Assembly: GCA_018340375.1 (NCBI GenBank)
Contig: JAFFJZ010000044.1
Span: forward strand, 558,001 to 622,000
Reading direction: 5' to 3'
DNA: 64,000 nt
From: Gonatopus flavifemur
Lineage: Eukaryota; Arthropoda; Insecta; Hymenoptera; Dryinidae
A model generated the notes under the pieces. The model had not been told where the DNA came from, searched no databases, and was given only the letters and a program-made list of their open reading frames with translations. Positions 43,908-54,660 of this stretch are shown here, piece by piece. The translations under genes and the position numbers were made by a program. Positions within the stretch are counted from its first letter, which is position 1. Each line of letters starts with the position of its first letter.

Positions 43908-45896
43908 TTATTGTAAACTATATGGTCTCTTTTCAATAGTAGGTGGGCTCAATTTACTTTCATGCACAATCACTGTCCTCAGTTCCTTTTCTGGATATAC
44001 TGAATCCTTTCCTTTATTTTCCTCTTGATTTATTGTTATTCTTTCATTTTGTGCAGATCCTAAATTCTTTATTCCTTGATTATGTCGTTGATGTAATAAA
44101 AAATTTGTAACAGAATCTAGTATGGCTCCAACCAAGTAAACTGACCAGCCATAAATTGAATGTAAAGCAATCACATGGATAATTGTGTCGATCATGATTT
44201 TAATTAATTCCATCATAATCATAACTCCAATCAAACCAGCACTGAATGTTCCGAAATTATTCAGTCCTTTCCATATCCGATTCCATGTTGATCTAGCAAT
44301 CAATTCTAATGAATTATGATCTAACAAATTGTTTATTGATAATCCTCGAGTATTCATTGATTGTCCAGTTGCAGCTCGTACAATTTGATTCACAATCGCG
44401 GGCTGTTCGAAAGGTGACATGATGTAATCTCTAAGTTTTCCTAGATCCTCTTCCGTGTATATACCTTGTTTAGCCAAACTTCCAGGGTTTTGATATTTCC
44501 AATTTGATTGAATTAATGGAGTCATAATGTGAGGTTCTTTACCTTCTGCTGGGAATGGCAACATTTTATACCAATTCCCTTCTAATTCAAACATCGTAGG
44601 TATCAGTTTGCTGCAAGGAACTTCAAATCCGTTCTTCTTCAAAATATGTGTTTTTGGCATTAGAAATTCCAACATATTACCTCTTTTCACAGGGAGTTCT
44701 TGATAACATAAATCAGTTTTTGCTATTGTAACTTCTGTTGGTATACACTTGATTAAACGTATAACTTCTCCGGTTACAATTGCTGTATAACCAGGGCCTT
44801 TTTTATAATTATAGGCAAATTCTTCAGGTTTAATGAGTGCTAAAATTTGTGCATTTAGTAACAATTCTTGCTCCAACTTACATCTTTGGAGTATTACGTC
44901 TTTATAAAGATTATTCAACTTTGTTTTAAAATGTTTTTCAACATATACAAATTTGCTATTAATATATGTGAATAAGTCCATTTCTTGAATATCCAATGGT
45001 TTCGGTCTGTTGAAAAAACTTTCCTTCCTTCCTTCTAAAATGAACAATTTGGGATGTTCTGTTTTAATCATTTGATATCCACATAATGTATGTGAATATT
45101 CTGTGGCCAAGGCAAAAGCTATATTCTGTGTTGTAACTGAGTAGATTGTTTCTAAAAATTTTCCAGATTGATCCATCATTTTTTCTGCATATCCTTCATA
45201 CAAAACCATGTATCTATTGAATTTACATGTACCTCTGGGTGTTGTTTCCCAAAAAACATAATTCCCCATTGAATCAACGCATCTTCCGGAATTTAGTGCA
45301 CATCTGGTTCCAGTATTTAAATGAATCAAATTGTCATCTAAATGAGTTTTCGCCTCATAATCAGTTATGGTTATTTTGACTCTTCCTTGAACAACAACAT
45401 CTTCCCATGAACCATAGGGATCTGAATAAGAAGTTCCACCACACGCACCATCATTTGCAATGAATCCTGCCAAAGTTATTGTTGATGTAGTTGTTGCATT
45501 TTTCTTTATCCCATCTATTGTAGTTGATCCTATTCTTACTCTTCCTGTCTCGTGTATATCCTTGCATTGATCTCTCGAAGTTTCGTGAATGTATTCACTT
45601 ATTCCTCCATTTACAGTAGAAATATGTGAGTGCATCCCACAGTGATTTACTTCACGGAAAATCTCAACTCTACATAATTGCACATGTGCAGTTCCAAAAT
45701 GTACAAGTTGTAATAACTGCATAAATACAGTTGTTTTATTAATTTGAGGTTCGGGAATATCACATGATCCAATCGATTTCAATGAAATGGTAGTAATATT
45801 AGTGTTTGCTGCTCCACAATCGTATCCTAGCAGGCAGTTGATTTGTTAAAAATGCATGATCACAAGTGAACCAAGCCAGCCTATTTTCATGACCAT
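43908..45896 (-). pseudogene. Envelope-like glycoprotein, chuvirus type, with an early stop
   Basis: An open frame of 624 codons (43908-45782) continues in frame upstream to an ATG at 45896, but a TAA at 45846-45848 separates a short hydrophobic, signal-peptide-like start from the rest. The ectodomain is Cys-rich (GSCDIPEP, CRVEIFREVNHCGMHSH). Near the C-terminus a Gly-containing hydrophobic stretch (FGTFSAGLIGVMIMMELI) and YGWSVYLVGAILDSVTNF precede a polar tail. From family knowledge this matches glycoproteins that insect retroelements acquired from chuvirus-like negative-strand RNA viruses, not the baculovirus-F-type Env of Drosophila gypsy. It sits where env belongs, between integrase and the polypurine tract. 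Apart from the early stop it is open, so loss may be recent. Confidence 0.75.
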
Positions 45897-46271
45897 TTTG
45901 ACTCTGAAAAAATGGATTTATAACATAGTTTGATGAGATATATGAATTCTTGTATGTTGTATTACATACTATAAGAATTTGGAATTTATATAATTCAATT
46001 TTTCATACTTATATTCACGTTGAAACGGAATTCATATTTTGAAATTTTAATTCTAAATCTTATATTATTCAATCTTTGAGCAGAGATACTCAATTCAACT
46101 GTACAATTTACTTATAATTTCATTACTTAAATAATAATTTTTCTATGAGAAACAAAATAAATTTGAAATGGTATATTTTATGATTTTGGTTTTTTTTTTT
46201 TTAGTTTGAACAAGAATTGTATAACTTCACTTTTGAGTTCAATTCAATCAAAGGTAATATCATCACTCAAA

Positions 46272-47237
46272 TTAAACTTCATTGAAATCATCTTCGTTGA
46301 TTCTAGTTGGTATTAATCTATCCATTGAAACAGTTTTTTCCCTCTTTCCAATTCTCAATTTAACATTTTTATCATCAAAGACTTCCAAAACTTTATATGG
46401 ACCTTCATTTACATCGCCCAATTTTCCTACTTTCAATCCTTTTCTCAAAAATACATATTTCCCAGCTTCTATGATGAAAGGATCAATTTTTTTATCATAA
46501 TAATGTTTTGATTTTAATTTTGCAGTTTCCAGATTATCTCGTGCTCCTTTTTGTATATTATCCAGTCTTGCCATTGAACGTATAAGATAATCATCATACG
46601 TGATTAATTTTTCATAATTATGTTATGGTTGATTAGATATTGTATTAGCTATCTTCCCAAATACTAATTCATACGGTGCTCTTCGCGTTCCTTCATGAAC
46701 ACTCGTATTGTACGAAAAGATTGCCAATTCAACCCAATTATCCCATTCTACATCCTTAGATATAAATTGTCTCAAATACTCCACCAGCACAATATGTGTC
46801 CTTTCTAGGGAACCATTACTTTGAGGATGAAAAGCTGTTGTTTTCACTTGCTGTATATTGAATCTTTTGGCGATGATTTTGATCAGATTAGAAAGAAAAT
46901 TTGTACCTTGGTCAGTGAGTATAATTTTTGGTGCTCCAAAAATACATATAAATCGTTTAAGAAGTTGATCTGCTATAGTTTTTGCAGTTGCACCAGGGAT
47001 TGGTACTGCGATACAATATTTAGTTAATAAACATTGCATCGTCAAAATGTATCTATTGTTATTTTCGGTTATTGGAAACGGTCCCGCTATATCCATTGCT
47101 AACTTCTCAAATGCAATACCTGGAGTATCAGTGATTGCCATAGGTTGTTTATTTTTTATTCTGACTAATTTTTTCAGTTTACATTGTAAACAAGATTCAA
47201 TGAAATTTTCTATATCTTTTTTCATACCATATGTGAT
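46272..47237 (-). pseudogene. Integrase of the retrovirus-like element
   Basis: The fragment starts at KKDIENFIESCLQC, so the C-x2-C half of the zinc domain is present while the two histidines upstream appear deleted, with a frameshift at the junction near 47235. The core has D in LAMDIAGPFP, D in ILTDQGTNFLS and E in NGSLERTH. After an in-frame TAA (46623-46625) the frame continues to the C-terminal GPY/F-type domain (EGPYKVLEVFDDKNVKL). Family: Ty3/Gypsy retroviral-type integrase. The zinc-domain loss plus the stop make it inactive. Confidence 0.88.
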
Positions 47238-48772
47238 TCTTGTATTAAAGAATATCGTTCTGAAATTAAAGGTTGTTCTACGATATTCAAACAAATTGTA
47301 ACTCGAACATTTGAATTTTTGAATCTTTTATTTATTTCATCTGAAATATTTTGCCAAAAAGGATTATCAATTTTAGATATACTGATTTGTGTTATATCAT
47401 TTTGCTGAATAAATTCATGTAAATTTAGTAATCCTCTTCGTATATTCTGTAATATTTCTTCAAAATTAATCAATTTTCCATCGGATTGGACACATAAACC
47501 AATATACCACTTTCCTTTGAATTTCACCCCCTTAATTCTTGTGATTTCCATGTTATGAAAATAATTTATACCTCGTATCTTTGAGAATTTCTTAGTTTCT
47601 TCATCTATTGGTTCTCCATTTGTATTGAGAAAAAATACATAATGATCTTTTCCTAAATATACTAATTTATCCCGACTTTCGAAAATATTTTTTCCATATA
47701 TCAAATATTCTAAATAATCTTCACTTTCTGATTCTTGATCCATATCATCAACATTTTCTAAAACTTCATCAACTATGTTTTCATCAGAATTTTTATCTTC
47801 AAAATGATTAGAATCTTCATCTTCGGAATCATAATCTTCCGAACTCTGATCTGAGTTTTCAGATAATTCTGAATCTTTTGCATTAAAATTTTTCAATGTC
47901 CTGGATCTCAAATTGTATCTATTTTGTTGAGATTCATTCAATGGAATTTGGTCCATGTCTAATCCAAAATTATCTTTTTGTTCATTATTTTCATTCCTCG
48001 AGACTTGTTTTAATTTCAATTGTTGATTCTTTTGCTTATTTTGTTTTTTCTTAATCATCTCTCTATATTGTTGACCCCTCAGTGTTAATTTGGGTTCTCT
48101 CGTGGAATGTCTAATTCCTGATTCGATTGCATATAATATCTTGACATCTTGTAAGATTTCTTCGGTATTTTCTTTTCCATTAATATTTTCTTCGGACAAA
48201 TTGTTAATCTCAACCGGATTGCGTGACAAAGCATCCACATTTACATTAAACTTCCCAGCTTTGTGAATAATATTGAAGTTATATTCTTCTAACTTTAACC
48301 GCCATCTTGTCAATCTGGATGTTGGATATTTTGCTGTACGCATCCAAACTAACGGGCGATGATCTGTTACTATAGTAAAATTTCTACCATATAGATATGG
48401 TCTAAAATATGAAACAGAATACAGTATTGCCAATGCCTCCTTTTCATATATGCTATAGTTTCTTTCAGTTTTATTCAGTAATCTTGAAGTATATGCAACT
48501 GGTCTATCTTTTCCTATCGGACCCTGACTTAGAATTCCTGCTATGGCAAATCCACTCGCATCAGTCGTTAAAACAAACGGTTTAGAAAAATCAGGATATA
48601 TCAATATTGGATCTTCACACAATTTTTGTTTCAAAATCTCAAACGCTTCATTTTGTTCTTTTTCCCACTTGAATGGTGTGTCTTTTTCTAATAACAGTGT
48701 CAAAGGTTTAGAAATTTTTGAGAAATTATGTATAAAACGTCGATAGTAACCCGCAAGCCCTAAAAATTGTTT
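47222..48772 (-). pseudogene. RT connection, RNase H and macro-like insert
   Basis: The frame follows RT after a frameshift in an A-run near 48775. It gives the RT thumb/connection (LGLAGYYRRFIHNF), RNase H with its acidic residues (LTTDASGFAIAG, SIYEKEALAI, IVTDHRPLVW, NVDALSR), then a basic and strongly acidic linker (SEDYDSEDEDSNHFED). From about residue 350 a folded-looking region follows (KDHYVFFLNTNGEPID, GVKFKGKWYIGLCVQS, ISISKIDNPFWQNI, NSNVRVTICL). Its strand-helix pattern resembles a macro (ADP-ribose-binding) domain lacking the usual GCGL loop. The frame ends at TGA 47222, where integrase begins in another frame. Confidence 0.82.
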
Positions 48773-50133
48773 TATATTTTTTGTGTTTTCGGTTGTGGAA
48801 AATTTTTGACTGCTTCCAGCTTCTTAGGATCTGGTTTCAAACCTTCTTGGGTGATTTTATGTCCCAAATACGAAACTTCCCTTCGTAAAAACTCACATTT
48901 ATTTGGTTGCAAATGAAGATTTGCCTCACGCAAACGATTTATTAGATTTAAATATTTATTACGATGTTCTGACAACGTTTTTGCGTAAATCACAATATCG
49001 TCCAAATAAACAAATAACTCAATACCCTGTAATCCGCTCAATACAATATTCATCAAATGCTGAAATGTTGCAGGAGCATTTTTCAAACCAAATGGCATTC
49101 TCATAAATTCATAATGCCCATGTGGTGTTGAAAATGCTGTTTTATGACGATCTTTATCATGCATTTTTATTTGATGAAACCCAGATGCAAGATCAAATGT
49201 ACTGAAGTATTTAGCTTCACCCAATTGATCCAGAATCTCAGTTATATTTGGAAGAGGATACGCATTGCCGATTGTTTTTTCATTCAACGCTCGAAAATCC
49301 AATACAAGACGCCATCTCTTATTTCCTTGTGAATCAGGTTTCTTTGGAACTATCCAGATAGGCGTGTTGTATGGAGACTGTGAAGATTGAATGATTTTAT
49401 TATTTGGTAATTCCTCTACTTGTCGATTAATTTCTTCTTTCAAAACTGGTGGAAATCTATATTGTTTGGTATATATCGGTTTGTCATCAGTGGTAGGAAT
49501 TTCATGTTCTGAAACATGTGTATGTCCTAATGAATCCTCTGGTATATGAAATTGATGCAAACTTTGTTTTATCAAAAAATTCACTTCAATTCGCTCTTCT
49601 TCATTTAAATGTTCAAGTCTTAATAATGAAAATACTTTTTTAAATCTTTCTTCTTCTTTCATTGTAAAAATTCGTTTTTGTTTGAATAACTTACGATCTT
49701 TATTCTTTATTTTACAATTCGATTTCTTTGTCTGAATTTTTTCAATTTGTTCAATCTCATATAATTTTAAATCAGGAATTTCCACTTTGACTTCTTCTTC
49801 AGTGGTATTTATGATTGGTAAGTATATTTCTCCATTATTGTTTTTTACCAATGCATTACCAATGTATATTCCATCATCAACCTTAAGTCTAGGTATATAA
49901 CCTTCTGATAATTTTGTTGATAGTAATTTTATATGAACTATCTGCCTTGTTCTAGGAAGAATTGTATATATTTTTTCATGATGGAAAGTTACCCGAATAT
50001 CATCTACCTCTAAACATTCATATTCCCAATTAATTTTCGCTTTGTTTTCTGCTAAAAACGTTACTCCAATTATCCCATCTTGATTTACGGGGAAATCATC
50101 AGGTATTACATGGAATGTTGTATTATATGTCAA
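48772..50133 (-). pseudogene. Protease C-terminus and reverse transcriptase
   Basis: The frame opens with the end of the aspartic protease (DGIIGVTFLAENKAKI), a spacer, then RT: LVLDFRALNEKT, FSTFDLASGFHQIKM, FMRMPFGLKNAPATFQHLM and the catalytic VYLDDIVIYAKT, ending in CEFLRREVSYLGHKI. All RT catalytic aspartates are present. It stops at 48772 within an A-rich run, and the connection domain continues in another frame, so a small indel disrupts Pol here. The start at 50133 is a TTG in the track and not a real initiation site, since the protein is part of the Pol polyprotein. Confidence 0.9.
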
Positions 50134-50400
50134 TTATATCCCATAAGATTTAATTGAATTTTACCTAATGTAGAAACAACTTCAGATGAGATACCAGATA
50201 AATGTAAAATTTCATTTTCATCAATAAGAACACGACCTTTAATAACATTTTGTTTAATTAAACACGGTGCTGCTCCTGAATCTAACAGAAAGAATGTTGG
50301 TCTGAAAACATTTATTTTTATGACAGGTGATATTTTTTCTAACGTCAACTTCACGTCAGTTATTCGTGATTCGATTCTTCTTGGATTACTCTCACTATTT
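50130..50400 (-). pseudogene. Retroviral aspartic protease, N-terminal part
   Basis: Contains the active-site motif LLDSGAAPCLI (D-S-G in place of D-T-G) and the second strand region (LHLSGISSEVV). The frame is -1 relative to Gag and is open upstream of the Gag stop for at least 20 codons, consistent with expression by ribosomal frameshifting as in many Gypsy and retroviral elements. It ends at a TGA at 50130, and the rest of the protease is in another frame from 50133, so an indel splits it. Confidence 0.82.
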
Positions 50401-51547
50401 CTTGTCGATTCCTGCCAGCCTCCCTTGATGGGAGGCCCTGGGAGTTTCCCTGGGCCGAAGCATTTTGCAATTCAGATCTGAACCTGCAAGTAAGTGTAGT
50501 ATGACCATACTTTTTACAATGAGAACAAAATTCTTCGTTTTTGAATTTATTTCGTAATTTATTACAATTCTCAACAGAGTGACCCATACCATTACAAAAG
50601 CTACAATTTTTTGATGAATGAAATGATGAGTTATTGTATTTTCTTGGACACATTGTGGAATAATGCCCCATCATCCCACAAATATGACATTTCGTGGGGT
50701 TCTTACAATTAATTGCCAAATGTCCTATATTACCACATTTGGGGCAGGGACGATTCATCCTACAATTTATAGTTTCATGGTTGGTCATTCCACATAATTG
50801 ACAGTTTTTTATTATCTGTGTATGCCTAATCGGCGCATAAAATTTGCACTCATCGGCTCTATGCCCATATTTTTTACAAATTTGGCAAACTTCATCGCTA
50901 CGTTTTTGGTTTGTTTGTCTACATTCATGTGTTTGATGTCCTTGATGCCCACAATTTTGACATATTTTTATATTATTCGGATTTTTCCTACAATTCAATG
51001 CAACATGCCCTTTTTTATTGCATATTTGGCAAATGTACTGATTTGTTGTATGACAATTATTTGCATTATGTCCAAGTTGATTGCACATTCGACATTTTTC
51101 CATCTCTACAGGGGGGGAATTGATTATAGGACATTCTATTGATCTATGTCCAATTTTGCTGCATAAGCCACATTTTTCATCTGATACTGCCAAATTCCGC
51201 AATTTTTGTTTCATAACGATTTCCCTTTCATGTGCGATAGCTTCTGGACCAACTAAACTCAATTTTGAATTTTCTTTCATCAAATTACTAATTTCAGACT
51301 TCAATCCCCTCACAAATACTTTACAGCAGATTTCTTCAAATTCTGTTGTCTTTTCGTCACTAATTGCATCATCGTGTTCTGATTTATATGCTTCTATAAG
51401 TCGGAATCCTAAAGCTCTTATTTTGTTAAAATAAATTGCAACATCTTCATTTTGTTCTTGGTATTGGCGTGAAAGTTCACTAAGTAATCCTAAACTGGCT
51501 TCATGAGGAGCGTGTATCGTTTCGAGTATTTTCAATAATTCTACTAC
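50360..51547 (-). CDS. Gag (nucleocapsid with ten CCHC zinc knuckles), 5' truncated
   Basis: About 395 codons without interruption. The N-terminal part (ELSRQYQEQNEDVAIYFNKI, CCKVFVRGLKSEISNLM) is the C-terminal end of a Gypsy capsid domain. Ten consecutive C-x2-C-x4-H-x4-C knuckles follow, from CGLCSKIGHRSIEC to CSHCKKYGHTTLTC, separated by 4-15 residues. Most retroelement Gags have one to three. The knuckles bind the element RNA during packaging. The capsid N-terminus is missing: upstream of about 51547 the sequence changes to a MITE-like repeat and a TAA follows in frame. There is no authentic start codon, as the first in-frame candidate is TTG 51535. Confidence 0.9.
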   Translation of the reverse strand, partial: VVELLKILETIHAPHEASLGLLSELSRQYQEQNEDVAIYFNKIRALGFRLIEAYKSEHDDAISDEKTTEFEEICCKVFVRGLKSEISNLMKENSKLSLVGPEAIAHEREIVMKQKLRNLAVSDEKCGLCSKIGHRSIECPIINSPPVEMEKCRMCNQLGHNANNCHTTNQYICQICNKKGHVALNCRKNPNNIKICQNCGHQGHQTHECRQTNQKRSDEVCQICKKYGHRADECKFYAPIRHTQIIKNCQLCGMTNHETINCRMNRPCPKCGNIGHLAINCKNPTKCHICGMMGHYSTMCPRKYNNSSFHSSKNCSFCNGMGHSVENCNKLRNKFKNEEFCSHCKKYGHTTLTCRFRSELQNASAQGNSQGLPSREAGRNRQEIVRVIQEESNHE

Positions 51548-51720
51548 AGCCCGACTAGAAATTTACCCCATGGACCAGATCAGGTGAACCTTGATCCAGA
51601 TCAGGTCCTGATAAGGCAACCTCATCAGGACCTAACAAGTCATGTCACGCTGCACTATTATGAGGACCCCATCAGGAAAGACTAATTAGGATTTTGTGAG
51701 GAATTCCTTACTAAAACCTC
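51547..51720. repeat. Fragment of a TCAGGTCCTGATGAGG word element
   Basis: Begins at AGCCCGACTAGAAATTTAC and repeats CCAGATCAGGT, GATCCAGATCAGGTCCTGA, CTCATCAGGACC and CCCCATCAGGA. It cuts off the 5' side of the retrovirus-like element. Confidence 0.5.
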
Positions 51721-52000
51721 AAGAATAAATCAAAACTAATCTATGAGCCTGTGTGAAAATTGCAGTTCGGTTGACAGATGTGAGGTTAAATTTATGTGAT
51801 CAACAAATGGATGAATTATTTTTGTGAAATGTGTGGTGGTTATTTCTTGAATAATGTGTATCAAAAAGTCTGTTAGTAAGTGCAAAATAATTAAGTAAAT
51901 CAGTCATAGCTGTTGTAACGTGTCAAAAAATCGTAATTTGTTGATGCAGTGAAAATGAATTTTCTTCAAATACTGACATCAGCACTTCTAGGCAAAAACT

Positions 52001-52009
52001 CAGAGATCA
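52001..52009 (+). repeat. 9-bp target-site duplication, left
   Basis: CAGAGATCA directly abuts the first base of the left arm and is identical to 63605-63613. Confidence 0.85.
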
Positions 52010-52889
52010 ATGTAGTAGAAGTATGGATCGTTTCCCGCAACGAATCTTCCGACTGGAGGAGAAATAGATTCCCCCACTCACTCGACAAACGAGGCACGCA
52101 GGCAGAGGTTCTCACACAGAGCGGGTGTATCCAGCGCACTGTAGTAACGCCGTATAGTAGCGACACCTGCGGCACATGGAAAAACATGCGTGCAACGTGA
52201 CAGCTAAGCAGTAGAAAAAGGAAACAAAGGTTGTTGAGAACGGAAAGGGAAAAATGATGTGAGATTTTGGAACTGATGGAAACACGCAATTAATGCTGAA
52301 AATATTTTCCTAATAGTTTCAAACTTGAATATTAAAATCTGGAATGATCGTCTTCTCAAAATCAATTCGATTCAAGTTTTTTTTTGCAATTACACGGTCA
52401 AAGCTTATTGGGATGACTTGAAATTTGGTATAAAGCTTCATTATTGATACCCGAAAACAACTAGTGCGTTCAATTTATTAGAATATTTCATCATTCAATT
52501 AATATTGATTGATGAAAAAAAGGTGTGGAGAACACCAATTTTAAGTTCCCGTGGAAAAAGGGTCAGGAACTTCCGATTTGGAAAAACTGGAAACGACGAA
52601 GTTGTTCGGCGAGGTTTAAAGAATAGCTTTCTTGAAATTGTCAGATGAATCGAGTGGAGAGTGTGGAAGATATGCAACAATAATTACGATTCTTTGACTC
52701 GTTTGCCGTCACGGCCATGCTATTTAACGACGATACAAATTGCTACATACGCGATGGTTCGTGAGCGAGTAGCGTCATCGTAAATATTGCTAAATATCTC
52801 TCACATTCCTCATTCGATTGATTTGAAAATTTCAGACACACTTCTTCGGACCTAGACGACTAAAGTTCTCTCTTCAAAATTTCCTGAAT

Positions 52890-53170
52890 CACACGGAAAA
52901 AAATGTTTAGGTCCATCATAAAGGTTTCTTGCTATCTTAGCTGAACGATATCGCTGGATTTCGTTGAGATAGAAGTTTAGCTGTAGTGCAAAAACTTGAT
53001 TGCTGATGATATATAGTTTTAACAACTAAACATATTTAGGTGTGACGTTTATACTTTCACTACAATTGAGCGATTGAATTATATGGGTGCGACACCTGAA
53101 TAGGTTTAGCTACACAGTTTAGCTATTTAATTTAACTGGAACCGCTGGAATTTTTGACCGCTGTTTCCAA
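52890..53170. mobile_element. MITE of TTTAGCTGTAG words in the left arm
   Basis: Starts CACACGGAAAAAAATGTTTA and repeats CTTAGCTGAACGATATCGC, AGTTTAGCTG and GTTTAGCTACAC. The identical insertion is at 62450-62721 in the right arm. Confidence 0.55.
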
Positions 53171-53175
53171 GTGAG

Positions 53176-53381
53176 CCTACATAGCAATAGCAGTTATGCA
53201 TGCCCAAAAGCATCCTAAAAGATACCTTTGAGATGTATTATGCGACATGAGAAGAATGATGTGAGAAGAATTGAAAAGAACGACTCATTTGCCAATCGTT
53301 TTTTTTTATGTTGCACAAGACATCCTTAAGATATCTTTCTGAATACTTTGGGAAATGCAGAACCTCTACTGCTATGTGGGG
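53176..53381. mobile_element. MITE CCTACATAGCAATAGCAG in the left arm
   Basis: The ends CCTACATAGCAATAGCAG and CTACTGCTATGTGGG are inverted. The interior has CTAAAAGATACC and TAAGATATCTTTC words of the AAGATATCTT family. Counterpart at 62231-62434. Confidence 0.65.
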
Positions 53382-54660
53382 AATGGTCATTAATTTTCAC
53401 TGAAATATGATTATTTTGTTTATACAGCATCCTTCCTCTGTGCCGAAACGTTAGCAGTCAGCCCGACCTTGAATATCTTGAAAGGATATTTCCAGTATCA
53501 AAACGTTAATATCATATTATAATTGAGGAGTCAACATGATCATGAACTGAATTCCACAATAAACTGCAATTTTGCTAGATGTTTGGAATAACCTTGATTT
53601 GAACTGTCATAATTCGAACATGTACTTCCAATTAACAGTTTATTCCTATATTGCTTGGAGGATCTCACATATTTTGAATATATTCAATGAATGCCAGGAT
53701 ATTCGTGAATGAGGTTTACTTCCAGATTATATTTTTCCATGATTTCTGGTGTCTTAGATTTTACACAACGATGAACGAAACACTTAACCCAAAGGAAAGT
53801 CAATTCACGAATACCTCGGAATTTATTCGAAGTATAATGATAAATATCATTAAGTAACATAAAAGCGAACTTTCAATTGGAATATTTTTAAATGCATTCC
53901 ATCCATGTGAAGCTGAAATATCGAAATTCGAGAATCGAACACTCCGCGATACAATCTTCGTGCATCACTGGTGATTACTAGCGTGAAGTGTGGTAAACTG
54001 ACACAACAGAAACATTCGAACATTAACTACCCTCGTTAAGTTGTACTTCCTAAACAAGAAAGCTGTCCGAGACATGTTAATAGGAACTGCTTACAGTCAT
54101 GTTATATGATCGTAATTGATGAATTGTATTGCAAACACTGATACATACGTTTCTTAAATTTTTCGTTTGTGGCAGTTAAACGGTTATCGTGTTATAATTA
54201 TATCTTCTTGGAGTTCTAAATGAATGTATGGTGAGTCCAGCTATGTTGTATCAGCCATATGTTCCTTTCTATTACATTGAAATCATTTTTTTCCGTGGCA
54301 AGAATTCCCTCGATACCTGTTTACGTCCAAACTCGGAAACTCGTGTTCTCTGCAGAATTTATTCATTATTGAATATCCAATCAGTGATAGGATATTTGGA
54401 TGAATGAAACTCACTAGTTGGCTTCGAGGATTGATGATGAAGCTGTATACCAAACTTCAATCATTCCATTGACTTCTGGATGAAGAATCGCAAAATGTGA
54501 CTTCAATCGCATTGAGGTTGAGGGAATGGGAATTTTCAATTGTTATCTTAAAAACAATCCAGGATGAGGGGACATTTTTCTCGCGAGAGATGTGGAGTTT
54601 CATGAATTCCAACGGGTTATATTTTTGATTTTTCATTTTGGTGAGTGAGAAGAAACTCAT

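Larger units (their letters stand above)
42402..51547 (-). mobile_element. Ty3/Gypsy retrovirus-like element with chuvirus-type envelope, 5' truncated
   Basis: Minus-strand order: Gag (zinc knuckles), protease, RT, RNase H, macro-like insert, integrase, Env, polypurine tract, LTR. The 3' boundary is sharp: at 42401/42402 it interrupts a repeat arm whose intact partner is at 36994-37600. The 5' side ends inside Gag at about 51547, next to a MITE fragment, so the 5' LTR, primer site and Gag N-terminus are missing. Pol and Env carry several frameshifts and stops. Confidence 0.87.
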
